Shown here piece by piece: positions 30,149 through 41,171 of a stretch of DNA of 64,000 nucleotides. The position numbers and the translations under genes are program-made. The stretch is taken from assembly GCA_021234155.1 (NCBI GenBank), contig JAJEKV010000061.1:2505950-2569949 (forward strand), given 5' to 3'. Position 1 is the stretch's first letter, and each line of letters opens with the position of its first letter. This DNA is from Isoetes taiwanensis. Lineage: Eukaryota; Streptophyta; Lycopodiopsida; Isoetales; Isoetaceae. The notes beneath the pieces were generated by a model. The model was not told the DNA's origin and did not search any database. It was given only the letters and a program-made list of their open reading frames with translations.

Positions 30149-33100
30149 TCTACTTACTTAAATTGTGTTTGGGGGGTGTGTCCTCTTTTTTCCGGCCGCC
30201 GGTGGACATCAAAATCCGGCTAAAAAGCGAAATTTTGTGATCAGAAAGTTAAAACCCGGCAAGTGAAAAACTTTTCCCACGTTATGCATTTTTTTTTTTT
30301 AACGTGGCCTTGGCGTTACACCCTTCTACGCATCTCAGAATTCTGGCGGTGAACCAGAACGCCTTCGGCCTGGCCCGTTGCTTCTGAAACAAGGCGCTTC
30401 TATAAATCTAGGGCTTCTTAGCTTCTTAGGGTACTTCTTGACTCGCGCTGGTATGGCAGATCAAACAGGTATGGCACATCAAGCAACGAAATTCCTATTT
30501 GTTTTTTCTCTCTTGAACAAGCATGCCAGAAATCTTTGAACTGTTTACCGTTTAGGATTATTTACCAAATGGCGATTTACAAACAAAGTTCGCCAAGCAG
30601 AGCACATCATGTATGGATTTTACAAAGGCCAACGGATCTGCAGAAGTGAATGATTTCTTCCGATCTTACAGAGGTTTGATTCCAGTTCCCTAATCCTTGC
30701 CGTTTACAGCTTTTGCTAACAAAATATTTTTTTGAGGCTCCTTATCACAGATTTCTGCCGTAGCTGAGTTTGGATCCCCTTATATCAACTCTATTATACA
30801 GATACTTTGGAGATATGCTTCCAAATCTATCAAAATCTGTTGTATTTCGTCGCTGGTTTGTAGAAGTTTTAGACTTTAGCTCCAAATTTTTGTCAGATTT
30901 CCTTTTCTGTGTTGGATTGTAATTTGCGTTCTATTCAATGTTGTTCTGGTTTGCCTTGCTTCAATGTTGATCTTTATGCGGTTCTGGTTGTTGAAAGGAC
31001 AGAAACCAGCAGGTCGTGGTTAGAAGGCAAGCAGCGCCGGTTAGGAGACGAGCGGAGGCAGAAGATCACCATTGCCAGAGATTGCTTTACCCATGCCCGT
31101 CTTTCTTTCCCAGGTTTCAATTGATTTGGGGTTATGCTTCATCGTTATTAGTGCATTGCTTCAGATAGTCAAATTGGAAGCATTTAGACATACATATGCA
31201 TCAGTAATTATACATGTGGATATTGAGGGGGATAAATTCTTTTAGATTAGACACATTGTTTGTTCATGAGTTGCTCATTTTCTAGATCCGAGCCAGCGCA
31301 TTTTGGTGCCTACTTCTGTCAAAAGCAGAATTCTCTGTTCTATTTCTTATGTCTAATATGCTTGATCTGTAGATGAGAAGTCTGCAATTGTGACATATTG
31401 ATGATTTTTAGATTTCCTACATTCAATCCTTTGCTAATAAGGATTGTGAACATTTGGATCTGCATTCAAAGTATTGGAGCATTTGAATATCACAGTATAG
31501 CCATCAAAATTCAGCTAACCATTCTAAATTTAGCAATAAACATGTCCATTTCATTTGGATATGAATATACCACCGTTCTCTTGAGTCATTTTCACATTGT
31601 CATATTCCAAGGAGAATAACGTGCTTTGGAATGGTATCTGCTTGCAAAGTGTTTAAGTATATTCTTAAACCTTTAAGTTTCTTGAATTGCAAGAGAAGAA
31701 ACTTAAATTTAAAGATGACTTTATGGACTGCTCCATCAGGAAATTTGTAATTGTGGCCATTCTAATTTTATGGTGCACTTGATTGTGGCCATTTTAAATT
31801 TTCAGCATAGCATCATTACTTGATTGTGGCCATTCTAAATTCCCATTTTGTCTACTCATACTGATGATATAGCTTCAAATCGACTTTTTGGTCCATGAGC
31901 CTTTTATCTTCAATATGTTGCCGTGTTATTCATGTATTGTCTACTCATATTGATGATGTAGCAAACATACTGATGATATAGCAAATGAGAATAGCCAGCT
32001 TCGCAATCTGTGAATTTTTTAAATGCTTCAAATCCTGTCTTCTGGTCCATAGAGCCTTTTATCTTCGATATCTTGCCGTGTTCATGTATTATGAGGTGTT
32101 GAATAGATTTTATAGTCTTCAATTCAACCAGATGGTCTTCAATGCAGTCTCCAGTTCAATCAGATGCAGTGTATGGCCAGATAGCCTCCAATTATGTTAT
32201 AATCCAGGTTGCATGTGGTGGGGATAATCTAAGCTATTAGTGCCCATTTTGAAAGATGCGTTTGATTTATTGTTAATCCAGTATCGCAACTACACTTTTG
32301 TTTGGCGGCTATATAAAGATTGATCTACTGGTTATGCTACCCTTGCAAGCTCAATTGATTCGAAAGACATCAATTTCTAAACATTAACTTCATCATGCAT
32401 TTTCCGTGTGATCCCATTTATTTGTATTCCTTGCAGATCTGGTATTGGAGCAGACGGAATGGAGGAGATCTGGTATTGGTTTTGAAGAAATCTTTGAACT
32501 GTTTACAAAAGCAAGCAACGATTCTGGACAAGTTACAATATATTGATGCACCAAATGCCCCTTAATTGGACTCCGTAAGGGCCCATCTCCATTAGGCTCT
32601 TTTTGGGGCGTTCCTGTGCCACATGGCAATTCCGGCTGCATTATTTCCCGTTCCTATTAGTTTTACAGGAACTGAATTAGGATGACATGGCACAGGATCC
32701 GGCAAAATTTTCAGATGCTCCTTCACTCCATCTGAAAAACTGAAGTCGCCCTGGAGTTTGTTGTTTTTCCGAAGCTTTTTGTCTTGTAGCCAGTTTCCGC
32801 CATAGATTTCTTTCTTGTAGCGAGTTTAATCATCATGATTTTGTTTCTTGCTCCACTTCGGAATACCTATTTTCAATGAAAATGGCCTTGATTTGGAGGC
32901 CTGTGCCTTTGCTTACGTGACAAAACCCAGAAACTGGGTTTTTCTGTAATGGGGATCCGCCCTAACACGCAGTTGTGTTTTCCCCGTCTTGCATTTTATA
33001 GCATTTCTTTGAATTTCCTTTTTTTTAAAAAAAAAACTCAATAGCATATATAAATAGATAATTAAGTGCAATCATGTGGTGCGTTGGAATAATGTGGATC

Positions 33101-34021
33101 ATTAGAAAGGGACAAAACTGTGTTGCTAATTTTAAGTGGCATACATCTCATTGGTGTTCGCATCTAATGTGCCTGTATCTAAGGTGTCCTATATGGATAT
33201 GTAGAGCATGAACATGCAAAATATTGTGTTATCTTCTGTTGTCATAATATATCATAGGATAATAGAAGCGCAATTCCTTTGTGTAATTGTTGAGGGTTAA
33301 AATATAGTTTTAAGTATTTGACGGTATTTGAGGTTCAAATTGTGGTAACTGGCATTTGAGGTTCAAACTATTGTAATTAATTCAGTATACTTGATGTTGC
33401 TTGCTGGGATCGCAGTAAAGGGAATGGAGATGGTCCTTTGGTTTACAGATGATCCACTCCTAGCTAATGGGACCTCACCTGCAAATTGAGTTCTAATCTC
33501 AATTCCCCTACATTGATATGAGAATGCTCTTACCCCCACACAAAGAGAAAAGAGAGCAAATGCAAAAAACTTTTGCCCCCAAGGAACGTAGAGCAATAAT
33601 CCAGCTAAAGTTTCCAATGTGTCTTACAAACCTAAAGGCTTGGAGCCTAGATTTCATTATGTTTGAACTTAGAGCCTAAATCATTCCTTTTGTGATTATA
33701 TTAAGGAAAAACTTGGAGCCTAGATTTCATTGCTTTTGCGATTTTGGAGCCTAGATTTCGTTGTTTTTATGATTATATTAAAGAAAGACAACGAACAACT
33801 GCTAATTTTATGTGCAATCATTAGCTTTTGGGCCAAGCTTAGTTCTAAAGTTAAAGATTGATCTTTTGATGTTGTATGTCTAAGGGGATATTATAGTATT
33901 AGAGGCAAATTAATCTATGTCTATAGGAAAACAATAGCTTTCGAGACATCGTGTGCAGTTCGAATCAATGACTTGCATCTGCGTTTCACTTTTATCTCGG
34001 TTAACTGAAACTCAAAGTTAA
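30149..34021 (+). repeat. Left arm of Helitron palindrome
   Basis: About 3.87 kb, the reverse complement of 34228-38090. It starts with the Helitron 5' TC terminus. Its short frames all have mirror copies in the other arm, and most look non-coding. Confidence 0.9.
30401..31114 (+). pseudogene. Captured gene 5' portion inside Helitron (unidentified)
   Basis: A TATA box (TATAAATC at 30401) lies about 50 bp upstream of an ATG at 30453. A possible short first exon ends at a GT donor (ACAG|GTATGG). A second segment (30556-30673) sits between a TTTAG acceptor and an AGAG|GTTTG donor and reads DYLPNGDLQTKFAKQSTS in one frame. A third, near 30997-31114, reads ETSRSWLEGKQRRLGDERRQ and ends CCCAG|GTTTC. 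The phases do not join cleanly in my reading, so it is a fragment or pseudogene. I do not recognise the protein. The same structure is mirrored on the minus strand near 37125-37850. Helitrons commonly capture 5' parts of genes with introns. Confidence 0.45.
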
Positions 34022-34227
34022 TACGTTAATGATACTTTTATTAAACAATTTCAATAATGTTCATTCTTGCCAATATCAATATATGCTATTTTGGAAGTTG
34101 CACTTGGATGTTAAACCCGAGTAAAAGCACATGCCCTATTTTGAAAGTTGCAAATCTGGACGTTAAAGTGGAGTAAAAGCACATGCCCAGGACATTAGCC
34201 CGGCAACGCCGGGCACCCGTTTACTAG
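34022..34227 (+). repeat. First Helitron 3' terminal segment (palindrome spacer)
   Basis: This 206-bp segment begins TACGTTAATG and ends CTAG. It contains a tandem phrase (GTAAAAGCACATGCCC twice) and the terminal hairpin at 34198-34214. It is matched by 38091-38296 in the same orientation. Confidence 0.92.
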
Positions 34228-37200
34228 TTAACTTTGAGTTTCAGTTAACCGAGATAAAAGTGAAACGCAGATGCAAGTCATTGATTCGAACTGCACACGA
34301 TGTCTCGAAAGCTATTGTTTTCCTATAGACATAGATTAATTTGCCTCTAATACTATAATATCCCCTTAGACATACAACATCAAAAGATCAATCTTTAACT
34401 TTAGAACTAAGCTTGGCCCAAAAGCTAATGATTGCACATAAAATTAGCAGTTGTTCGTTGTCTTTCTTTAATATAATCATAAAAACAACGAAATCTAGGC
34501 TCCAAAATCGCAAAAGCAATGAAATCTAGGCTCCAAGTTTTTCCTTAATATAATCACAAAAGGAATGATTTAGGCTCTAAGTTCAAACATAATGAAATCT
34601 AGGCTCCAAGCCTTTAGGTTTGTAAGACACATTGGAAACTTTAGCTGGATTATTGCTCTACGTTCCTTGGGGGCAAAAGTTTTTTGCATTTGCTCTCTTT
34701 TCTCTTTTGTTGGGGTAAGAGCATTCTCATATCAATGTAGGGGAATGGAGATTAGAACTCAATTTGCAGGTGAGGTCCCATTAGCTAGGAGTGGATCATC
34801 TGTAAACCAAAGGACCATCTCCATTCCCTTTACTGCGATCCCAGCAAGCAACATCAAGTATACTGAATTAATTACAATAGTTTGAACCTCAAATGCCAGT
34901 TACCACAATTTGAACCTCAAATACCGTCAAATACTTAAAACTATATTTTAACCCTCAACAATTACACAAAGGAATTGCGCTTCTATTATCCTATGATATA
35001 TTATGACAACAGAAGATAACACAATATTTTGCATGTTCATGCTCTACATATCCATATAGGACACCTTAGATACAGGCACATTAGATGCGAACACCAATGA
35101 GATGTATGCCACTTAAAATTAGCAACACAGTTTTGTCCCTTTCTAATGATCCACATTATTCCAACGCACCACATGATTGCACTTAATTATCTATTTATAT
35201 ATGCTATTGATTTTTTTTTTAAAAAAAAAGGAAATTCAAAGAAATGCTATAAAATGCAAGACGGGGAAAACACAACTGCGTGTTAGGGCGGATCCCCATT
35301 ACAGAAAAACCCAGTTTCTGGGTTTTGTCACGTAAGCAAAGGCACAGGCCTCCAAATCAAGGCCATTTTCATTGAAAATAGGTATTCAGAAGTGGAGCAA
35401 GAAACAAAATCATGATGATTAAACTCGCTACAAGAAAGAAATCTATGGCGGAAACTGGCTACAAGACAAAAAGCTTCGGAAAAACAACAAACTCCAGGGC
35501 GACTTCAGTTTTTCAGATGGAGTGAAGGAGCATCTGAAAATTTTGCGGATCGTGCCATGTCATCCTAATTCAGTTTCTGTAAAACTAATAGAAGCGGGGA
35601 AATAATGCCGGAATTGCCATGTGGCACACGAACGCTTAAAAAAAAGAGCCTAATGGAGATGGGCCCTTACGGAGTCCAATTAAGGGGCATTTGGTGCATC
35701 AATATATTGTAACTTGTCCAGAATCGTTGCTTGCTTTTGTAAACAGTTCAAAGATTTCTTCAAAACCAATACCAGATCTCCTCCATTCCGTCTGCTCCAA
35801 TACCAGATCTGCAAGGAATACAAATAAATGGGATCACACGGAAAATGCATGATGAAGTTAATGTTTAGAAATTGATGTCTTTCGAATCAATTGAGCTTGC
35901 AAGGGTAGCATAACCAGTAGATCAATCTTTATATAGCCGCCAAACAAAAGTGTAGTTGCGATACTGGATTAACAATAAATCAAACGCATCTTTCAAAATG
36001 GGCACTAATAGCTTAGATTATCCCCACCACATGCAACCTGGATTATAACATAATTGGAGGCTATCTGGCCATACACTGCATCTGATTGAACTGGAGACTG
36101 CATTGAAGACCATCTGGTTGAATTGAAGACTATAAAATCTATTCAACACCTCATAATACATGAACACGGCAAGATATCGAAGATAAAAGGCTCTATGGAC
36201 CAGAAGACAGGATTTGAAGCATTTAAAAAATTCACAGATTGCGAAGCTGGCTATTCTCATTTGCTATATCATCAGTATGTTTGCTACATCATCAATATGA
36301 GTAGACAATACATGAATAACACGGCAACATATTGAAGATAAAAGGCTCTGCGGACCAAAAGTCAGGATTTGAAGCTATATCATCAGTATGAGTAGACAAA
36401 ATGGGAATTTAGAATGGCCACAATCAAGTAATGATGCTATGCTGAAAATTTAAAATGGCCACAATCAAGTGCACCATAAAATTAGAATGGCCACAATTAC
36501 AAATTTCCTGATGGAGCAGTCCATAAAGTCATCTTTAAATTTAAGTTTCTTCTCTTGCAATTCAAGAAACTTAAAGGTTTAAGAATATACTTAAACACTT
36601 TGCAAGCAGATACCATTCCAAAGCACGTTATTCTCCTTGGAATATGACAATGTGAAAATGACTCAAGAGAACGGTGGTATATTCATATCCAAATGAAATG
36701 GACATGTTTATTGCTAAATTTAGAATGGTTAGCTGAATTTTGATGGCTATACTGTGATATTCAAATGCTCCAATACTTTGAATGCAGATCCAAATGTTCA
36801 CAATCCTTATTAGCAAAGGATTGAATGTAGGAAATCTAAAAATCATCAATATGTCACAATTGCAGACTTCTCATCTACAGATCAAGCATATTAGACATAA
36901 GAAATAGAACAGAGAATTCTGCTTTTGACAGAAGTAGGCACCAAAATGCGCTGGCTCGGATCTAGAAAATGAGCAACTCATGAACAAACAATGTGTCTAA
37001 TCTAAAAGAATTTATCCCCCTCAATATCCACATGTATAATTACTGATGCATATGTATGTCTAAATGCTTCCAATTTGACTATCTGAAGCAATGCACTAAT
37101 AACGATGAAGCATAACCCCAAATCAATTGAAACCTGGGAAAGAAAGACGGGCATGGGTAAAGCAATCTCTGGCAATGGTGATCTTCTGCCTCCGCTCGTC

Positions 37201-38090
37201 TCCTAACCGGCGCTGCTTGCCTTCTAACCACGACCTGCTGGTTTCTGTCCTTTCAGCAACCAGGCATAAAGATCAACATTGAAGCAAGGCAAACCAGAAC
37301 AACATTGAATAGAACGCAAATTACAATCCAACACAGAAAAGGAAATCTGACAAAAATTTGGAGCTAAAGTCTAAAACTTCTACAAACCAGCACGAAATAC
37401 AACAGGATTTTGATAGATTTGGAAGCATATCTCCAAAGTATCTGTATAATAGAGTTGATATAAGGGGATCCAAACTCAGCTACGGCAGAAATCTGTGATA
37501 AGGAGCCTCAAAAAAATATTTTGTTAGCAAAAGCTGTAAACGGCAAGGATTAGGGAACTGGAATCAAACCTCTGTAAGATCGGAAGAAATCATTCACTTC
37601 TTCAGATCCGTTGGCCTTTGTAAAATCCATACATGATGTGCTCTGCTTGGCGAACTTTGTTTGTAAATCGCCATTTGGTAAATAATCCTAAACGGTAAAC
37701 AGTTCAAAGATTTCTGGCATGCTTGTTCAAGAGAGAAAAAACAAATAGGAATTTCGTTGCTTGATGTGCCATACCTGTTTGATCTGCCATACCAGCGCGA
37801 GTCAAGAAGTACCCTAAGAAGCTAAGAAGCCCTAGATTTATAGAAGCGCCTTGTTTCGAGGAAAACGGGCGGCGAAGGCGTTCTCAGTTCACCGCCGCAC
37901 TCGAGATGCGTAGAAGGGTGTAACGCCAAGGCCACGTTAAAAAAAAAAATGCATAACGTGGGAAAAGTTTTTCACTTGCCGGGTTTTAACTTTCTGATCA
38001 CAAAATTTCGCTTTTTAGCCGGATTTTGATGTCCACCGGCGGCCGGAAAAAAGAGGACACACCCCCCCAAACACAATTTAAGTAAGTAGA
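34228..38090 (-). repeat. Right arm of Helitron palindrome
   Basis: About 3.86 kb, in inverted orientation. It starts directly after the first CTAG and ends with the complement of the Helitron 5' terminus (AAGTAAGTAGA). Confidence 0.9.
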
Positions 38091-38296
38091 TACGTTAATG
38101 ATACTTTTATTAAACAATTTCAATAATGTTCATTCTTGCCAATATCAATATATGCTATTTTGGAAGTTGCACTTGGATGTTAAACCCGAGTAAAAGCACA
38201 TGCCCTATTTTGAAAGTTGCAAATCTGGACGTTAAAGTGGAGTAAAAGCACATGCCCAGGACATTAGCCCGGCAACGCCGGGCACCCGTTTACTAG
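38091..38296 (+). repeat. Second Helitron 3' terminal segment
   Basis: This is a direct copy of the palindrome spacer, with the hairpin at 38267-38283 and CTAG at 38293-38296. It forms the functional right end at the insertion site. Confidence 0.92.
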
Positions 38297-38519
38297 TATA
38301 CTGTTAGTTTGTGCTCATGTCTCATGTTTGTTTATTCGCGCTTCCGCAGATAGGTCGACCCGATGGAAGACGGGTGAATGACACATCCATTCTTCCCTTG
38401 CTGGCTCATTCCACTGGGAGTGGAGTCAGGTGGATGGCCCCTGTCAGTGTAGCTGCCAGGGGGAATGCTCCTCCTTCAGATACGATGTGTGCATCGTATA
38501 AGGAGTAGAGGACGTCACA
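38297..38519 (+). repeat. gypsy-1 5' LTR, right piece
   Basis: It resumes TATACTGTTAGTTTG exactly where the left piece stopped, judged by the uninterrupted copy near 59480. It ends CGTCACA one base before the primer-binding site. Confidence 0.9.
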
Positions 38520-38520
38520 G

Positions 38521-38538
38521 TGGTATCAGAGCATGATC
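38521..38538 (+). other. gypsy-1 primer-binding site
   Basis: TGGTATCAGAGCATGATC begins one base after the 5' LTR. The first 12 bases are the usual plant complement of the initiator-methionine tRNA 3' end. Confidence 0.9.
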
Positions 38539-38734
38539 TTGGTAGACCAGGATCGAGCACTGACCATTTTCCTTAGGACTAACAGTAGACTTCCAGTCTT
38601 GGGAACAACCTCCCAAGCAAGAACCTCGAAAATTGGAAAAAATTTTTCCCAATTGTAGTGCAGCAATAGGTTAATGCTAAGAGTAGTGATAAGTTTTAGC
38701 AAAAACCCAACCTAAATTGTCCAAAAAGAGGTGA

Positions 38735-40132
38735 CCCCTCACAGAGTGCGCCCAGACCACTTAGGACCATGTTCCTAACTGCTCCCGCGCACTCGTGGTG
38801 AGTGGTGGACCCAAGTTGACCTAGCTAGATGCATAATTAGCTAATCTGACAGTGTAGTTCAGCTTATTACTTAGGTTCTAGCTAGTTTTGCATGATAAAA
38901 CACTAAGGAACTCCTTGTAAATTGAAAATTGGACCCAAAAAGAGGTGACCCCTCACAGAGTGCGCCCAGACCACTTAGGACCATGTTCCTAACTGCTCCT
39001 CGCGCACTGTGTGAGTGGTCAAAACTTTGAACCTTCATAACTTCAGTTATACAGCTCCAAATCGCCTGAAATTTGTTGCGTTAGGACCATTAAAGAGTCT
39101 AGAATCCATTTATGATCTCAAATTAGGTTAAAAGTATTATATCCCACCTCAAAATAACCAAAATAGCTCAAATCCTAAATTCTGTCTTCCAAACTACAGT
39201 TTAATTAGAAATAGAAGCAATAGCTTTTCTAGTACAAGGCTAGAGCCACAGAAGGGCAAGGAGCATGACTTTTTGAAGACATTGAAGACCAGGGTGACGT
39301 CATCGACAACAAAAGGAGGAGAGTGAAAAAGGCAGACCCAAGAGAGGAAGCACTATGGCAAACACCTCTACAAACGAAACGAGCAGTACAGGGCATGGCT
39401 AGCCTATCAACAATCTTCATCGAATGGAAGACATACGTTAATCATCTGCATGAAGAACCTTCTCGACTATCAAGAACTCGGGTGCAACATCCACGAGCTC
39501 TCATCAGAAAGAAGATTGCTAGTTTATTGTAAATACAAATTTATGTTTTGATCATGTTAATGTGTAAATCATGCTTAATTAGGGTGTATTACTAAGCTCT
39601 GCATTTGGAATCAACAAATTGGAGCAAAACTCAGTGTTTTTGGCCCCACCCCTCACAGAGTGCGCCCAGGCCACTTAGGATTATATTCCTAAGCGCCTCA
39701 AGACCTTTGTGTGTGGTCGAGCACTGATCTATGCCAAAACTTGTCCAAATGCAGAAAGTAAGCACACCATTCGACTCAGCTCACCTTAATTAGTAGGATT
39801 TGACCCTTAGTTTGTAGAAATTGGCCAACCCTAACTCAAATGGAGCCCCCCCCCCCTCACGAGTCGCTTCGGGCCACTTAGGATCATATTCCTAAGCGCC
39901 TCTCAAGACTGCGGTGAGTGGTCGTCATTTTCTAAAGCGGGCTTAAAACTTATCCAAATGAAGTAAGTAAGGGCTCAATCCGACCTATCTCGACGAGATA
40001 TGCAGGATTTCATCCTTAATTTGCATGTTTGGCATCATCCTCGATCCAAACAGGGCTCCACCCCTCACAGAGTGCGCCCAGGCCACTTAGAATCATATTC
40101 CTAACTGCCTCTCGCGCACTGTGTGAGTAGTC
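38735..40132 (+). repeat. Hairpin repeats in gypsy-1 leader (five copies)
   Basis: A motif of about 72 bp occurs at about 38735, 38949, 39649, 39853 and 40061. Each has CCCTCACAGAGTGCGC and, after about 40 nt containing CCACTTAGGA and ATTCCTAA, the near complement GCGCACTGTGTGAG, so each can fold into a stem of about 14 bp. Neighbouring copies are about 205-214 bp apart. Confidence 0.85.
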
Positions 40133-40300
40133 ACACCAAAATTGCCCCAATTTGTCCACACTTTCCCCAAAGTAGATGAAATTTGTTGCTATAGGATCCT
40201 TAGAATGCAATCTTTAGCATAGTTAGCCTGTGAATTGTACACCTAGACCTTAGAACCATAGATATTTCCCAACTTCAAATTTTTCCAAAATTAGGGTTTT

Positions 40301-40316
40301 GCCTATAAATAGGACC
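40301..40316 (+). promoter_or_regulatory. Internal TATA-like box upstream of gypsy-1 gag
   Basis: GCCTATAAATAGGACC lies about 115 bp upstream of an ATG (40423) and 1.8 kb downstream of the LTR. It could be an internal promoter or chance. Confidence 0.35.
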
Positions 40317-40463
40317 ACATGTGTCATTTGCATCCTACACTCTTGCTCCTCACTCCAAGCCGATTTTTCAGGCCCCTAAGGCGCTTCCCCATCTGTTTGT
40401 CATCCCCAGCTGCTTATACTCCATGGCAGGCGATGGTACAGCGCCACAGCTCATGTGGCCTAG

Positions 40464-41171
40464 GCCGACATCAACTCTGTTTTCAATGTCTTTCAGAAGC
40501 AGATCGATGTGGAGGCCATCATCAATGCCACCCCCTTCTACCAAGACATTATGTCTGACTTCCATGTTAAGATAGGACCATCTCTAGTAGAGCTCCCACC
40601 TTGCATAGGATACCTTGCACCAAATATGGCCCTCAAGATAGCTCTGCAGGACATACCCAACATAGACAAGTACCTAGAAAATAAGGCCAACCGCTTACCC
40701 AATTACATGTCCATAGCTGTAAATAGGAGGAGATACTCCTCATATACCGCAGCTGTAGCAATTTTCCTATCCCATAGAGCCCAAACCCAGATAGGAGAAC
40801 CATCTGTCCAACCCCTAGATATTGAGCCTATGGCCATGGCAGCAGGTGACAAAGAGCCGATGCTTCTGGAGTACGAGAGGGAAGAGCAGGAGGAAGATGA
40901 AGGACGTGGATCGGACAGGGAGGACATCAGTGACGTCGACCCAGCACAAGAGAGGCAGCAAGCTAAGGAGGAACTTCAAAGTTTTGAAGAGGGGCTGAGA
41001 ACTACAAGGACAACTCCACCACTTGGGCTAGGCATCACAAGACTAATCCCGATAATCATCCAAGGAAGCGTACCTGAGCCTGCAGGACATCAAGAACCCC
41101 CCAGAGTGCAGGGACAGGGGCTACAGGATAGACAAGCTCCTACATCTCCTATGTCAACAACCGGACCTTGA
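40464..41171 (+). pseudogene. gypsy-1 Gag-like frame
   Basis: The frame is open from just after a TAG at 40461 to 41171 and reads ADINSVFNVFQKQIDVEAII, then a helical region, a strongly acidic stretch (EREEQEEDEGRGSDRED) and a proline/glutamine-rich end. There is no zinc knuckle and no clear retrotransposon-gag signature, so the Gag label rests on position, first after the leader. A plausible ATG at 40423 is in another frame (MAGDGTAPQL), so the N-terminus has been shifted near 40460, or the frames are joined by frameshifting. Downstream frames are short and mixed. Confidence 0.4.

Larger units (their letters stand above)
30149..38296 (+). mobile_element. Palindromic non-autonomous Helitron
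   Basis: The element starts TC (TCTACTTACTTAAATTG) and ends with hairpin GCCCGGC-AAC-GCCGGGC, an 8-10 nt spacer and CTAG. It lies precisely between A and T of the gypsy-1 LTR, without target duplication: all Helitron hallmarks. Inside, the order is body (30149-34021), 206-bp 3' segment ending CTAG (34022-34227), inverted body (34228-38090), and the same 206-bp 3' segment again (38091-38296). The arms are close to identical but carry scattered differences, for example around 30343-30390 against 37855-37905. No Rep/helicase frame was found, so mobilisation would need a partner. Gene-like exons are carried in both arms. Confidence 0.9.

Noticed and set aside
33363-34885. Mirrored ORFs with ITFPFTAIPAS-like content (33363-33617 minus and 34592-34885 plus)
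   Set aside because: They are copies of one another through the palindrome, with no known domain. Their N-termini differ because of frame differences, which argues against constraint.
30149-38296. Palindrome as a pure assembly or hairpin-adapter artefact
   Set aside because: The arms differ at several places, the 3' segment is present twice in direct rather than inverted orientation, and both outer ends fit an exact Helitron insertion. An artefact would not create these features, although read checks are still worth doing.
38735-40132. CRISPR-like array in the gypsy-1 leader
   Set aside because: The units are long, unevenly spaced and fold as hairpins inside a retrotransposon leader in plant DNA. 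There are no cas genes.
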